This document shows, piece after piece, positions 18,928 to 27,623 of a stretch of 64,000 bases of DNA; position 1 is the stretch's first letter; each line of letters opens with the position of its first letter. The notes beneath the pieces are model-generated. The model was not told the DNA's origin and searched no databases. It saw only the letters and a list, made by a program, of their open reading frames with translations. This DNA is from Colwellia sp. D2M02. Lineage in GTDB: Bacteria; Pseudomonadota; Gammaproteobacteria; Enterobacterales; Alteromonadaceae. A program made the position numbers and the translations under genes. Location: NCBI RefSeq assembly GCF_018860755.1, contig NZ_JAHKPW010000044.1, forward strand, positions 1 to 64,000, in the 5' to 3' direction.

Positions 18928-18982
18928 AAATGGAGTCAGAGCCACTTTAAATACTATATTGCCACCGCGAGGCCAAATACTG
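18928..18982. repeat. Degenerate REP-like/element A relative
   Basis: AAATGGAGTCAGAGCCACTT is followed by GCCACCGCGAGGCCAAATACTG. The first half resembles the AAATGGGGTCAGAG sequences that often flank REP-associated transposases. The second half is a decayed form of the GCCACCGCGACGCCAA core of the 13.4-kb repeats. The same two-part layout is seen at 12920-12964. Confidence 0.45.
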
Positions 18983-19040
18983 AAAAAAACTTAGTTAGAT
19001 TTAGAGCGTAAGCAAACAAAAGATGAATGCTTCAAAAACA

Positions 19041-19065
19041 GAAAAGGGAGCAAAGCTCCCTTTTC
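19041..19065. terminator. Terminator hairpin downstream of small ORF
   Basis: GAAAAGGGAGC-AAA-GCTCCCTTTTC is an 11-bp perfect stem. On the minus strand it is followed by TGTTTTTG, so it would end a minus-strand transcript coming from 19257. Confidence 0.7.
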
Positions 19066-19115
19066 TTCAACTATATTAGCGCAAACTAACTCAGCAGATT
19101 AATTGATGCTGTTAG

Positions 19116-19257
19116 TTATGCTTGCTCAAGTATTTCACGTTGTTCTGCAACTTCAATTCTGATATCAAAATCACGAGGTAAGCTCTCATTACTATAATCA
19201 AATACGGTCGCTTCAGTTGCGTTTTCAGCGTTTAAATGTGTTTGTTGATTTTGCATA
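19116..19257 (-). pseudogene. Frameshifted small acidic ORF
   Basis: From an ATG at 19257 with AGAGG upstream, the frame reads MQNQQTHLNAENATEATVF and then stops. In the next frame, directly after the TTTT run (about 19199-19202), it continues DYSNESLPRDFDIRIEVAEQ to a stop at 19116, followed by a strong terminator. Removing one T gives a continuous 46-aa acidic peptide. It may be a pseudogene, a programmed slip or a sequence error. I do not recognise a family. Confidence 0.4.
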
Positions 19258-19299
19258 GGTAAATAACCTCTTTTAATAAGATTTACTTAATATGTAATA

Positions 19300-19315
19300 T
19301 TATTACGTAATAATC
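19300..19315. promoter_or_regulatory. 16-bp perfect palindrome upstream of small ORF
   Basis: ATTATTACGTAATAAT is a perfect palindrome about 45 bp upstream of the ATG at 19257. It could be an operator for that small transcript. No regulator is identified. Confidence 0.35.
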
Positions 19316-19481
19316 AGCCGAAATTTGGTTTTTTGTGAGGTTTTACGTATTTTTATTTATTTTTGTTGTTTTATTACTTCTTTGGGGGTTGGGTTTAGGG
19401 GCTTTAGGTTTACGGGTTTTCATAAAAGAGGGAGATCAGAAAGTAGTTTTTATCGGAGCTTAACTGTTGATAGCAAAGAAA

Positions 19482-19509
19482 AAGGCGAACCATTGCTGGC
19501 TCGCCTTTG
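19482..19509 (-). terminator. Terminator of the S4 protein gene
   Basis: AAAGGCGA/TCGCCTTT form an 8-bp stem. On the minus strand TTTCTTTG follows. It lies about 100 bp after the end of the S4-domain gene. Confidence 0.6.
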
Positions 19510-19607
19510 AGTTTAATAACGGGTACTCGTTTAGAAAAAACACCTTGGATTTATTGGTAATAGACTCGCTATTGACGGATGCATCCGCCTTGCTAGTGCT
19601 GACGTTT

Positions 19608-19961
19608 TTAGCGTTCAGGCTTTACTGTAGGTTTACTGTCAGCTGAAAGCGCGCGTGCTTTACTTTTCGCTTTCTTTTTTCTTTGATCTTTTTTACTCGC
19701 TAAAACAACCGTATTGATAAATTCGGCCGATTTCTGGCTAGGGTTATAAGCGACTTCAATGGTTTTATCGTTATATTCGATAATATCACCGCGGCGAATT
19801 TTTTTACGCTTTTGCGTTACGACTTTATTATTTACTAATACACTGCCTTCGCTGATGATGGTTTTAGCTTCGCTGCCACCGCCAACCATATTGGCGATTT
19901 TGAGTAATTTATAAAGTTCTATTGGTTCAACACAAATGTCGAAAGTTGAGTGTTCAGACAT
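19608..19961 (-). CDS. S4-domain RNA-binding protein (YbcJ-like)
   Basis: This small RNA-binding protein has 117 aa and an S4 domain at about residues 10-70. The motif IANMVGGGSEAKTIISEGSVLVNNKVVTQKR, here given as its key parts GGGSEAK, VLVNN and KRKKIRRGD, is that of the YbcJ/RlbA group. A basic C-terminal tail (about residues 90-117) extends past the usual roughly 70-aa family length and may add RNA contacts. It lies next to a DEAD-box helicase on the same strand, with a 160-bp gap. The role is likely in ribosome or RNA metabolism, by inference. Confidence 0.8.
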   Translation of the reverse strand: MSEHSTFDICVEPIELYKLLKIANMVGGGSEAKTIISEGSVLVNNKVVTQKRKKIRRGDIIEYNDKTIEVAYNPSQKSAEFINTVVLASKKDQRKKKAKSKARALSADSKPTVKPER

Positions 19962-20121
19962 GCAATACGCCTAATGGTTTTAAATAATAATATGACTAAC
20001 ATTCTAACATGTTTTTGAACAAAGCTTATATTCAGGGTGCGTTATAAAAGTTAGTCACTCGATTTTTTGGGTTTTGTCTAAGCAAAGTTGACGTTAATTG
20101 ATGCTTACTATTAGCCCCTAG

Positions 20122-21363
20122 TTAGCGCCTTTTCTTTTTCGCGTTAGTCCCTTTATGGCTTTTATTGTTTCTACTTGGTTTTTTAGTCGCTTTCTTTTTC
20201 TTAGCAGCTATAGGCGCTTGTGAAAACTCTTTATGAAACGGCTGCTCTGTGACTACAGGAATAACTTGCCCGATGCTATTTTCAATATTGGTTAATTGCC
20301 TGATATCATTTTCTACAACAAAAGAAATAGCCGCGCCACTCTTACCTGCACGAGCGGTGCGTCCAATACGGTGTACGTAGTTTCTCGGATCTTCTGGTAG
20401 GTTGTAGTTAACCACCAAGGTAATATTATCAACGTCAATGCCGCGCGCAGCCACATCGGTTGCTACTAATACTCTTAAATTAGCGTCTTTAAAGTTTTGT
20501 AACGCTTCTTCTCTAACCGCTTGTGTTTTGCCACTGTGCAGGCTAGCTGCAGTAATTGAGGCTTTTTCGAGGGCGTTAACAATAATGTCTGCGCCATATT
20601 TTGTTTTGCAAAATATTAGTACTTTTTGATGCTCTGGTGTTTTTAGTATGTCAAAAAGCAAAGGTACTTTATTTGATTTATCCAGGTGGTAAATACTTTG
20701 ATTAACCAAGTCGGCAGTCACCGCTTGCGGGGTAATTTCAACTTTTGTTGGTTTGGTTAATATCGCTTGTGCCAGTACTTCAATTTCAGCGGGCATAGTG
20801 GCAGAAAATAACAATGTTTGTCGGCTTTTTGGCAGCTTAGCGATAATGTTTTGCACGTCTTTAAAAAAGCCCATATCAAGCATGGTATCTGCTTCATCTA
20901 AAACAAAAACTTCTAATGATTTAAAGTGTATATCGCCATTTTCAATTAAGTCTAATAACCTGCCAGGGGTGGCAACTAAAATATCGAGGCCTTGCTCGAT
21001 AGCGTCTACTTGCGGTTGTCTGCCAACGCCGCCATAAACAACTTTAGTTTTTAGCCCTAAGCCTTCTGCGTAGTCATCAATATTTTGCATGATTTGCGAG
21101 GCAAGCTCTCGTGTTGGCGTAAGAATTAACGAACGGGTACTCTTGGTTTTGATTTCAACGTTATTTTGACCAAACTTATTAATAATAGGTAGGGCAAAGG
21201 CGGCCGTTTTTCCTGTGCCTGTTTGCGCTATACCTAAAAGATCATTGCCATCAATTAGCGCGGGAATACATGCTTGTTGAATTGGTGTCGGCTGTGTGTA
21301 GCCTTTAAGACTAACGCGGTCAATAATTGACGCTAAAAGTGGAAATTCTGTAAATTCTGACAT
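20122..21363 (-). CDS. DEAD-box ATP-dependent RNA helicase (RhlE-like)
   Basis: This cytosolic RNA helicase remodels RNA duplexes or RNPs. The ATG at 21363 (MSEFTEFPLL) with GAGG upstream is chosen over an in-frame TTG at 21387, giving 413 aa. The full motif set is present: Q motif GYTQPTPIQQ, AQTGTGKT, PTRELA, TPGR, DEAD, SAT, and HRIGRTARAG. The C-terminal tail is Lys/Arg rich (KKKKATKKPSRNNKSHKG), typical of RhlE-type cold-adapted helicases. The exact subgroup (RhlE, SrmB or DeaD) is not certain. Confidence 0.93.
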   Translation of the reverse strand: MSEFTEFPLLASIIDRVSLKGYTQPTPIQQACIPALIDGNDLLGIAQTGTGKTAAFALPIINKFGQNNVEIKTKSTRSLILTPTRELASQIMQNIDDYAEGLGLKTKVVYGGVGRQPQVDAIEQGLDILVATPGRLLDLIENGDIHFKSLEVFVLDEADTMLDMGFFKDVQNIIAKLPKSRQTLLFSATMPAEIEVLAQAILTKPTKVEITPQAVTADLVNQSIYHLDKSNKVPLLFDILKTPEHQKVLIFCKTKYGADIIVNALEKASITAASLHSGKTQAVREEALQNFKDANLRVLVATDVAARGIDVDNITLVVNYNLPEDPRNYVHRIGRTARAGKSGAAISFVVENDIRQLTNIENSIGQVIPVVTEQPFHKEFSQAPIAAKKKKATKKPSRNNKSHKGTNAKKKRR

Positions 21364-21526
21364 GCTGCCTCGAAATGCTTTACTCAATGGTTGGCTATTC
21401 TAACAGAATGCTCACGCAAAGAATGAGAAGTAGTTAACTAATCTGAGCTCAGGTTAACGTTCAGGTTAACTAAGGTAAAAGATGTCTAGGTAGAAAGTAC
21501 CTAGACATAAATTGTTTAGGCACAAA

Positions 21527-23566
21527 TTATCCGCCAAATTGAAAACGTAAGCCAGCATTAACGGTAAAACCATCGTTTCTTGACCAAATGTTGGTGGTCC
21601 ATCTACCGCTCGGGGCTTGCTCTGGTAACACTAAAGGGTCTTCCTTGGTTTGTCGCACATTTAATAAGTTTTCAGCATTAATAAAAAAGCTTACTTGTCC
21701 GAGGGTGATTTGTCCTAATAACCCTAAATGCCAGTATGCATCACTTCGTTCCCTGTAGGGATTGTTTTCAAGCTGCTGCGTGCCGGTATAGTATGCTTCA
21801 AACCCTAACAGGTGACTGCCATGCTCTTCCCACATAACAACAAGCCCAGCAGAGTGTTTAGGGGTAAGCGCTAGTGGCACACGTTTAAAGCCATCATCAC
21901 TGTTTTTAGTTGCGTTTGTGTATAAGTAACTCCCCGTAAATTTAATATCTTGCCAACGATAGCGCAGTAGTAGTTCAGCGCCATTAATATCACTCTCGCC
22001 GCTAGCATTAATTATATGTACTTGTTTATCTGAAGTGCTATTAGCATTATCAATAAGGGCTAATTCAGTAACGTTATCAATACTTGATGAAAATAATGTT
22101 AGGCTGGTTTCAACACTGCCAAGTACATAACTTAAATCGATAGACGCGGTAGTTGCTCGTTCTTCGTTAAGGTTTTCAAGTGGTGCAAGGCGAGATAAAC
22201 CTGCTTCATCAATGTCTTCAATAAATGGTGTTGGTGCGAAAAAACCTTGTCCGTATGCGCCTCTAATTGTCCATTCTTCAGGGCTGTAGAGTAATGATAT
22301 GCGCGGACTTACTTGTGTGCCATATTCACTGTGCCAGTCAGCACGAGCACTAAGCGACATTGAAATATTGTCACTTGCTTCATAATCAAGTTGCGAAAAT
22401 AGCCCTGGTACTTGATAAGAGTAATTAAACTCAGAGAAGTTGTCAGATTGAAACCTTTCTGATTGAAGTGCTAACCCAACAAGCCATGCTGTTTGATCTG
22501 AATACCCAGATACGCTTGATTCAATTAAGTAACTTTCGTGCTTGTCGTCATCTTTAATTGCCCCAAATACATGCTCGTGCTCTTGGTTCATTGCCGAGCC
22601 ACGCATATTTAAATTTATTACTTCACCTAAGGGTTGATCATAAATAAAGCCGATATCTGTTCTTAAGGTGTTTTGGGTTTGAGGAAAAGTATTACCGTCA
22701 GGCACGGTTGCTTCACCCCAGGTTCCGCCATCTCTTTGCTCTGTCATTGCGCCCAATGTTACGTAAAGGTTGGCGCCATTATCACCTTGCCAATAAAGGC
22801 GAGGGCGAACACTCGCTCTTTGATAAGAAGCCATATCAAGCCAACCGTCGTCATCTAAGTCTTGCTCTTCTTGGTTATGAACCCCAGCCGTGATTGATGC
22901 GCTTAAGCTTTCGGTTAAAGGTGATGCAAAGTACGAGGTAATATCTTGACCATTTTTAGAAGTGGCATTAACTAATACTTCGCCTTCATATTCATCAGAG
23001 GGAGTTCTTGAAATTAAATTGATGACTCCACCTAGTGCAGAGCCGCCATAAAGAGAAGAAGCGGAGCCTTTAATTATTTCAACTGTTGCAAGGTCGGTAG
23101 GGGGAATTTGCATTAAACCGATGGACGTTGTTTGACCGCCATACAAGGGTAAACCGTCACTTAAAAGTTGCGTATAGCGTCCATATAAACCTTGCAGCCT
23201 AATGTTTGAGCTACCTAAAGCAGGAGAAGTTGTTTGTACTCTAACACCACCGGTTTCTGCCACTAGCATTGAAATATTTCCGGGGCGCATTAATGCTTTT
23301 TCTTGTATTTCTTCGCCATTAATAATTTCGGTGCGTGTTGCCGATTCAGTTACTATACGACCTAGTCGAGAGGCTCTAACTTGAATTTTTTCAACCTTAT
23401 TATCGCCATGTTCATGATGTTCTGACTCTTTATGGTGTTCAGTTTCTTCATGGTGATTATGCGCGTTTTTGTGCTCATTTTTATGTTCGTGATTGTTTTC
23501 ATTGGCGTAAGCGAACGCGGGTATTAGCAGTATTGCAACTGCCTTTTTTAAATGATTTTTAAACAT
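21527..23566 (-). CDS. TonB-dependent receptor with His-rich N-terminus (putative metal receptor)
   Basis: This outer-membrane receptor is energised by TonB. It has 679 aa: a signal peptide (about 1-21), then a histidine/glutamate-rich stretch with 11 His in residues 26-53. A plug domain follows (IQVRASRLGRIVTESATR through NISMLVAETGGVRV and SSLYGGSALGGVINL), then the barrel ending in the terminal aromatic pattern LRFQFGG. The exposed histidines suggest zinc, copper or nickel as ligand. A Cys-rich small protein lies upstream on the same strand. The plug resembles cobalamin/metal-type receptors, and the substrate is inferred. Confidence 0.88.
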   Translation of the reverse strand: MFKNHLKKAVAILLIPAFAYANENNHEHKNEHKNAHNHHEETEHHKESEHHEHGDNKVEKIQVRASRLGRIVTESATRTEIINGEEIQEKALMRPGNISMLVAETGGVRVQTTSPALGSSNIRLQGLYGRYTQLLSDGLPLYGGQTTSIGLMQIPPTDLATVEIIKGSASSLYGGSALGGVINLISRTPSDEYEGEVLVNATSKNGQDITSYFASPLTESLSASITAGVHNQEEQDLDDDGWLDMASYQRASVRPRLYWQGDNGANLYVTLGAMTEQRDGGTWGEATVPDGNTFPQTQNTLRTDIGFIYDQPLGEVINLNMRGSAMNQEHEHVFGAIKDDDKHESYLIESSVSGYSDQTAWLVGLALQSERFQSDNFSEFNYSYQVPGLFSQLDYEASDNISMSLSARADWHSEYGTQVSPRISLLYSPEEWTIRGAYGQGFFAPTPFIEDIDEAGLSRLAPLENLNEERATTASIDLSYVLGSVETSLTLFSSSIDNVTELALIDNANSTSDKQVHIINASGESDINGAELLLRYRWQDIKFTGSYLYTNATKNSDDGFKRVPLALTPKHSAGLVVMWEEHGSHLLGFEAYYTGTQQLENNPYRERSDAYWHLGLLGQITLGQVSFFINAENLLNVRQTKEDPLVLPEQAPSGRWTTNIWSRNDGFTVNAGLRFQFGG

Positions 23567-23583
23567 TATTTCCTCAAATATTA

Positions 23584-23637
23584 CTTCGGTATAGCTTCGA
23601 TATAGTTTCGATATAGCTTAGGTATGGCTTAGATGTC
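23584..23637. repeat. 11-bp degenerate tandem repeat
   Basis: About five copies of CTTCGATATAG-like units lie directly upstream of the TonB receptor start. A separate 15-bp unit (TAAGTTTTCTTGTAC) is repeated near 23704-23740. Both look like slippage products in the receptor leader region. Confidence 0.7.
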
Positions 23638-23742
23638 ACCTAGTCATAAATCACCACCAACATATTCATTTATATGGTAATTTATAAGTTACTTTGTTTT
23701 GGTGCTAAGCTTTCTTGTACTAAGTTTTCTTGTACTAAGTTT

Positions 23743-24117
23743 TTATGAGGTAACAATAGGAGGGCGGTAGAGGAAGTCTGACATATAACTAGGCTGTTCA
23801 GGTTGTTCCCGATAAATAGCTTCACTTATAGCAACTACTTTAGTTGAGGCTACTTTACTATCAATGTATATCAATAAAGAGCATGCATTAGTAATGCAAG
23901 TGCAGTTATTATCACAGCAATTAATACCGCAGCAGTCTTCTTGATGAGCGGTATCAGTTATCGTTGAATCGTAACTTTTTACTAGGTTAGTGATACTAGG
24001 AGAAAGAGAGGCAGTGTCAGGTTCGCAAGGTATAGCGGTATTAAATGTTAGAGTTTGTCCAATAAAAGCAATAAGCATGGCTGTTATTATTAACACTTTA
24101 GGCACTGCTTTAAACAT
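23743..24117 (-). CDS. Small Cys-rich exported protein
   Basis: This 124-aa protein (ATG 24117, GAGG upstream; the frame opens back to 24147) has an N-terminal membrane/signal helix (VLIITAMLIAFIGQTLTF). It then has a dense cysteine cluster, HQEDCCGINCCDNNCTCITNAC shortened to its key pattern CCxxxCCxxxCxC, near residues 77-95. It looks like a periplasmic metal-binding protein and resembles small proteins found beside copper or zinc uptake genes. It precedes the His-rich TonB receptor. The family is not firmly recognised. Confidence 0.65.
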   Translation of the reverse strand: MFKAVPKVLIITAMLIAFIGQTLTFNTAIPCEPDTASLSPSITNLVKSYDSTITDTAHQEDCCGINCCDNNCTCITNACSLLIYIDSKVASTKVVAISEAIYREQPEQPSYMSDFLYRPPIVTS

Positions 24118-24145
24118 ATAAACCTCTATATAAAATACGGCTAGC

Positions 24146-24174
24146 ATTATAAGAGGTTATTTATAATATGTGAA
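24146..24174 (-). promoter_or_regulatory. Promoter with embedded inverted repeat (metal operator candidate)
   Basis: On the minus strand, TTCACA (24174-24169), a 17-nt spacer and a perfect TATAAT (24151-24146) form a strong promoter for the Cys-rich gene. An inverted repeat ATTATAA-N8-TTATAAT spans the spacer and -10, similar in style to Fur/Zur-family operators. Confidence 0.6.
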
Positions 24175-24250
24175 CTGTTAGATAAAAGTTTATGCTCGGA
24201 GCTGAGCCTTTAGGTTAACGTTTTTTATGTTAACGCTTTAAGTTAAGGTT

Positions 24251-25294
24251 TCAAGTTAATAGTTCTTTTCGCACAATTTCAGCGCCTGCACTTAAGGCAT
24301 TTAGTTTGCCTTGTGCTACTTGATGAGATAACGGTGCCATGCCGCAATTAGTGCAAGGGTAGAGCTTATCGGCATCGACAAACTGCAACGCTTTTCGCAA
24401 AGTTGCAGCCACTTCTTCGGGTGTTTCAATGATGTTGCTAGCGACATCAATAGCGCCGACCATAACTTTTTTACCTCGAATCAATTCAAGTAAATCCATT
24501 GGTACATGTGAGTTATGACACTCTAGTGAGATAATATCGATACTTGACTGTTGCAGTTTTGGAAACGCTTCTTCATATTGTCGCCACTGTGAGCCTAACG
24601 TTTTTTTCCATTCAGTATTGGCTTTTATGCCATAGCCATAACAAATATGTACGGCTGTTTCGCATTTTAGCCCTTCAATGGCTTTTTCTAAGCAGGCAAT
24701 GCCCCAGTCATTTACTTCGTCAAAAAACACATTAAAGGCAGGTTCATCAAATTGAATAATATCAACCCCTGCGGCTTCTAATTCTTTCGCTTCTTGGTTA
24801 AGAATAATGGCAAACTCCCAAGCGAGTTTTTCACGGCTTTTATAATGATCATCATAAAGGGTGTCTACCATTGTCATAGGACCGGGCAGCGCCCATTTTA
24901 TTGGTTGTTTAGTTTGCTTACGTAAAAATTTAGCGTCTTCAACAAATACCGACTTTTGACGACTAACTGGGCCAACAACCGTAGGCACGCTGGCGTCATA
25001 TCTATCACGAATTTTAACAGTTTTACGTTTTTCAAAATCAACACCGTTAAGATGCTCAATAAAAGTGGTGACAAAATGTTGGCGTGTTTGCTCACCGTCA
25101 CTGACAATATCAATGTCAGCGTATTGTTGGTTTTGTAATGACAAGCGCAGTGCATCGTGTTTTCCTACAGCTAATTCTTCGTCTTGTAATTTCCAAGGTG
25201 ACCACAGGGTTTCAGGCTCTGCCAACCATAAAGGCTTAGGTAAACTACCTGCTGTTGATGTAGGTAATAAGGTGTTGTTGGTCAGTGTTTTCAT
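24251..25294 (-). CDS. mesD: Folate-independent core methionine synthase MesD
   Basis: This short MetE-like protein (347 aa) has only the catalytic barrel and lacks the folate-binding N-terminal half of MetE. Zinc-ligand motifs are visible: VHICYGYG, ECHNSH and PCTNCGMAPL. Core methionine synthases paired with a DUF1852 protein have been named MesD; activity needs MesX and oxygen, and the methyl donor is not tetrahydrofolate. The gene follows the DUF1852 gene by 50 bp on the same strand, which supports this identity strongly. Confidence 0.88.
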   Translation of the reverse strand: MKTLTNNTLLPTSTAGSLPKPLWLAEPETLWSPWKLQDEELAVGKHDALRLSLQNQQYADIDIVSDGEQTRQHFVTTFIEHLNGVDFEKRKTVKIRDRYDASVPTVVGPVSRQKSVFVEDAKFLRKQTKQPIKWALPGPMTMVDTLYDDHYKSREKLAWEFAIILNQEAKELEAAGVDIIQFDEPAFNVFFDEVNDWGIACLEKAIEGLKCETAVHICYGYGIKANTEWKKTLGSQWRQYEEAFPKLQQSSIDIISLECHNSHVPMDLLELIRGKKVMVGAIDVASNIIETPEEVAATLRKALQFVDADKLYPCTNCGMAPLSHQVAQGKLNALSAGAEIVRKELLT

Positions 25295-25344
25295 AATAAA
25301 TAATACCGTGTATTTAGTTAACTTTTGACTTAGCGCTATAACGA

Positions 25345-26331
25345 TTAAGCGCAGCTATTGGCGTAGTTAGCAGACCACTGCTCAAGTACAGTTTGATAAG
25401 GTTTGATGAAGTTTTCTTCAGCAAATTTACCTTGCTCATTCGCTAGCTTGCTGCGCTCTTCTCGGTCATAAACAATTTGCGTTAATGAGTGATCTTGGTT
25501 TTTTAAGTTAGGTTGGTACGACTTTCCTGCAACCGCATTGGCATTATAAATTTCAGGTCGATAAATCTTTTGAAACGTTTCCATGGTGCTGATGGTGCTA
25601 ATAAACTCAAGGTTAGTGTAGTCGTTGAGTAAATCACCAAAGAAATAGAAAGCCAGCGGTGCAACGCTGTTTGGCGGCATGAAATAACGTACCGACAAGC
25701 CCATTTTTTTGAAATATTGCTCAGTTAAAGATGACTCATTAGGTTGGTACTCAACCCCTAATACTGGATGTTGATTTTCAGTGCGATGATAGGTTTTGTT
25801 ATCTGACACACTTAAGCATATTACCGGTGGTTTGTTAAAGTTTTGTTGGTAAGCACTTGAGTTAACAAAATACTGAAAAAGTTTGCCGTGTAGCTCACCA
25901 AAGTTATCAGGAATACTAAAACTGCTTTGATTTTTATTATGATTTTGCAGTAATACACTAAAATCATAATCTCGCACATAAGACGAGAAGTTATTGCCAA
26001 CAATGCCTTCAATGCGCTTGTTGGTTTTATGATCAACAATATTCGTTTTTAATACTTCAATTGACGGAAAGCTCTGTCCGCTGTTTTCAATATCTATATC
26101 TACTGAAATAATTTCAAGCTCAACAGAGTAACGATCGCCTTTAGGGTTGTCCCAATTGGCCAGCGCATTGAAGCGATTATTAATCATGGTTAGTGCGTTA
26201 CGTAAATTGGCTTGACGGTAGTCGCCTCTGGCCAAGTTGGCAAAATTAGTGGTAATACGCGTGCTGTTCGATGGCTGATAGTTTTCATCAAGCGCAAGGC
26301 TTTTTAAGGTAAATATAAAATCTTTGTTCAT
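25345..26331 (-). CDS. mesX: MesX (DUF1852), partner of methionine synthase MesD
   Basis: DUF1852 proteins are required for MesD-type methionine synthesis, probably supplying the methyl group in an oxygen-dependent reaction. The 328-aa protein shows the family start FTLKSLALDENYQPSNSTRI with TTNFANLARG and a central VICLSVSDNKTYHRTENQHP. AGGA lies about 10 nt before the ATG. It is the first gene of a two-gene operon with mesD. The sequence AGACAGCCAGATGGCC (minus strand, about 26477-26462) upstream partly resembles tandem MetJ boxes. Confidence 0.88.
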   Translation of the reverse strand: MNKDFIFTLKSLALDENYQPSNSTRITTNFANLARGDYRQANLRNALTMINNRFNALANWDNPKGDRYSVELEIISVDIDIENSGQSFPSIEVLKTNIVDHKTNKRIEGIVGNNFSSYVRDYDFSVLLQNHNKNQSSFSIPDNFGELHGKLFQYFVNSSAYQQNFNKPPVICLSVSDNKTYHRTENQHPVLGVEYQPNESSLTEQYFKKMGLSVRYFMPPNSVAPLAFYFFGDLLNDYTNLEFISTISTMETFQKIYRPEIYNANAVAGKSYQPNLKNQDHSLTQIVYDREERSKLANEQGKFAEENFIKPYQTVLEQWSANYANSCA

Positions 26332-26676
26332 GTTAGTCAGTATCCTATTTGCTGAGACAAAACCAAAAGTTGTTGTTTGCTCTTGCTAGACTATGCAACG
26401 TTGCCATTGTGTTTTCGGCGTTGTGCCAGTGACTTATTCAACATTGATTTTCATCTTGTTTGGCCATCTGGCTGTCTAACTTTAGCGGCTGAGTGAATTT
26501 ATACGTGGATAGCTAGCTGATGAAAAGCGCATTTATTTCACATAGGGTATGAGAAATATTCATGCCCTTTATGTTTGAATGTTCACGCGGGTGTAGGCTA
26601 TATTAGCTCGCCTGATAAGAGCAAAGTGGTATTTAGCTCTTTACTAACCTTTTGAAAATATTAAGAAGTGAGCTGT
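26332..26676. other. Divergent intergenic region mesX / TauE permease
   Basis: This 345-bp gap holds a possible MetJ-box pair (about 26462-26477) and an imperfect hairpin AGGGTATGA/TCATGCCCT (26544-26568, one G-T pair). No ORF or known riboswitch is recognised. Confidence 0.4.
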
Positions 26677-27489
26677 ATGAGTGAGTTATTGTTGTTAATT
26701 ATATACTGCGCCATACTCGGTAGTGGTGTGGGCTTTTTAGCTGGGCTGTTAGGTATTGGTGGCGGCTTAGTGATTGTGCCAGTATTGAGCGTTATTTTAC
26801 TTCACTTTGATATTGTACCCCTTGAGCAAGCAGTAATCGTTGCTATTGCTACCTCATTAGCCTCAATACTTTTTACTTCCACCTCTTCAGCATTAGCACA
26901 TCATAAACATGGTAATGTTCCTTGGGAAATTGCGCCGTGGATAATGACAGGTGTTGCGCTTGGCGCACTAATTAGTGGCTTTCTCGCAGCGCTGTTACCT
27001 GAGAATGTAGTGCGGATAATATTTGCGGTGAGCGTGGTACTTATTGCCTTGAAAATGTTTTACAGTAGTCGCAAAGTAGATGCTCCAATAGAACGTGAAA
27101 TGCCTAATAAAGCATTGCTAACATTTTTTACCACCATCACCGGTGGTTTGTCGGCCATGATAGGTATTGGTGGTGGTGCATTGTTAGTGCCGTTGTTAAC
27201 GTTTTTTTCAATCGACATGAGAAAAGCCATTGGTTGTGCTTCGGCTTGCGGTATTGTTATCGCCTTATTTGGTTCAATAGGTTACATCACTTCTGGTAGT
27301 TCACATTTCGCTGTAGCAGATGGTTTTGCCGGTTTTGTCTATTTACCCGCTTTATTAGGCATTGTTTGCACCTCTTGGTTTACCGCGCCTTTAGGAGCAA
27401 AAGCTACCGCACATTTACCTGTGCCGTTGGTCAAAAAAATATTCGCAGCGCTACTATTGTTGATGGCGGTAAATATGGTAATGCGTTAA
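26677..27489 (+). CDS. TauE/SafE-family permease (sulfite/organic anion exporter family)
   Basis: This integral inner-membrane protein has 270 aa from ATG 26677; a GTG at 26668 is in frame. Two homologous halves each carry the family motif: GFLAGLLGIGGGLVIVPVL near the N-terminus and GGLSAMIGIGGGALLVPLL in the middle. About eight hydrophobic segments are seen. Members export sulfite, sulfoacetate or related anions, but the substrate cannot be read from the sequence. It is divergent from the mesX-mesD operon, so a sulfur link is possible but only inferred. Confidence 0.9.
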   Translation: MSELLLLIIYCAILGSGVGFLAGLLGIGGGLVIVPVLSVILLHFDIVPLEQAVIVAIATSLASILFTSTSSALAHHKHGNVPWEIAPWIMTGVALGALISGFLAALLPENVVRIIFAVSVVLIALKMFYSSRKVDAPIEREMPNKALLTFFTTITGGLSAMIGIGGGALLVPLLTFFSIDMRKAIGCASACGIVIALFGSIGYITSGSSHFAVADGFAGFVYLPALLGIVCTSWFTAPLGAKATAHLPVPLVKKIFAALLLLMAVNMVMR

Positions 27490-27593
27490 GGATAGTAATG
27501 CGTTAAGGGTAGTGTAACTACCTGTTTTATTTGGTTATTATAACCTAACATGATGCTGTGGCGGTTATTGTTAGCGATATTTATATCTTGCTG

Positions 27594-27623
27594 AGATAAG
27601 AGTGGGAAACTCCACTCTTATCT
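27594..27623 (+). terminator. Terminator after TauE/SafE permease
   Basis: AGATAAGAGTGG/CCACTCTTATCT is a 12-bp perfect stem with a GAAACT loop. Only a weak T-rich tail follows. The rest of 27624-27950 is AT-rich with no ORF that I can support. Confidence 0.65.

Noticed and set aside
19325-19510. Plus-strand ORF of 61 codons
   Set aside because: No clear ribosome binding site, low-complexity Phe/Gly-rich sequence, and it runs through the terminator of the S4 gene.
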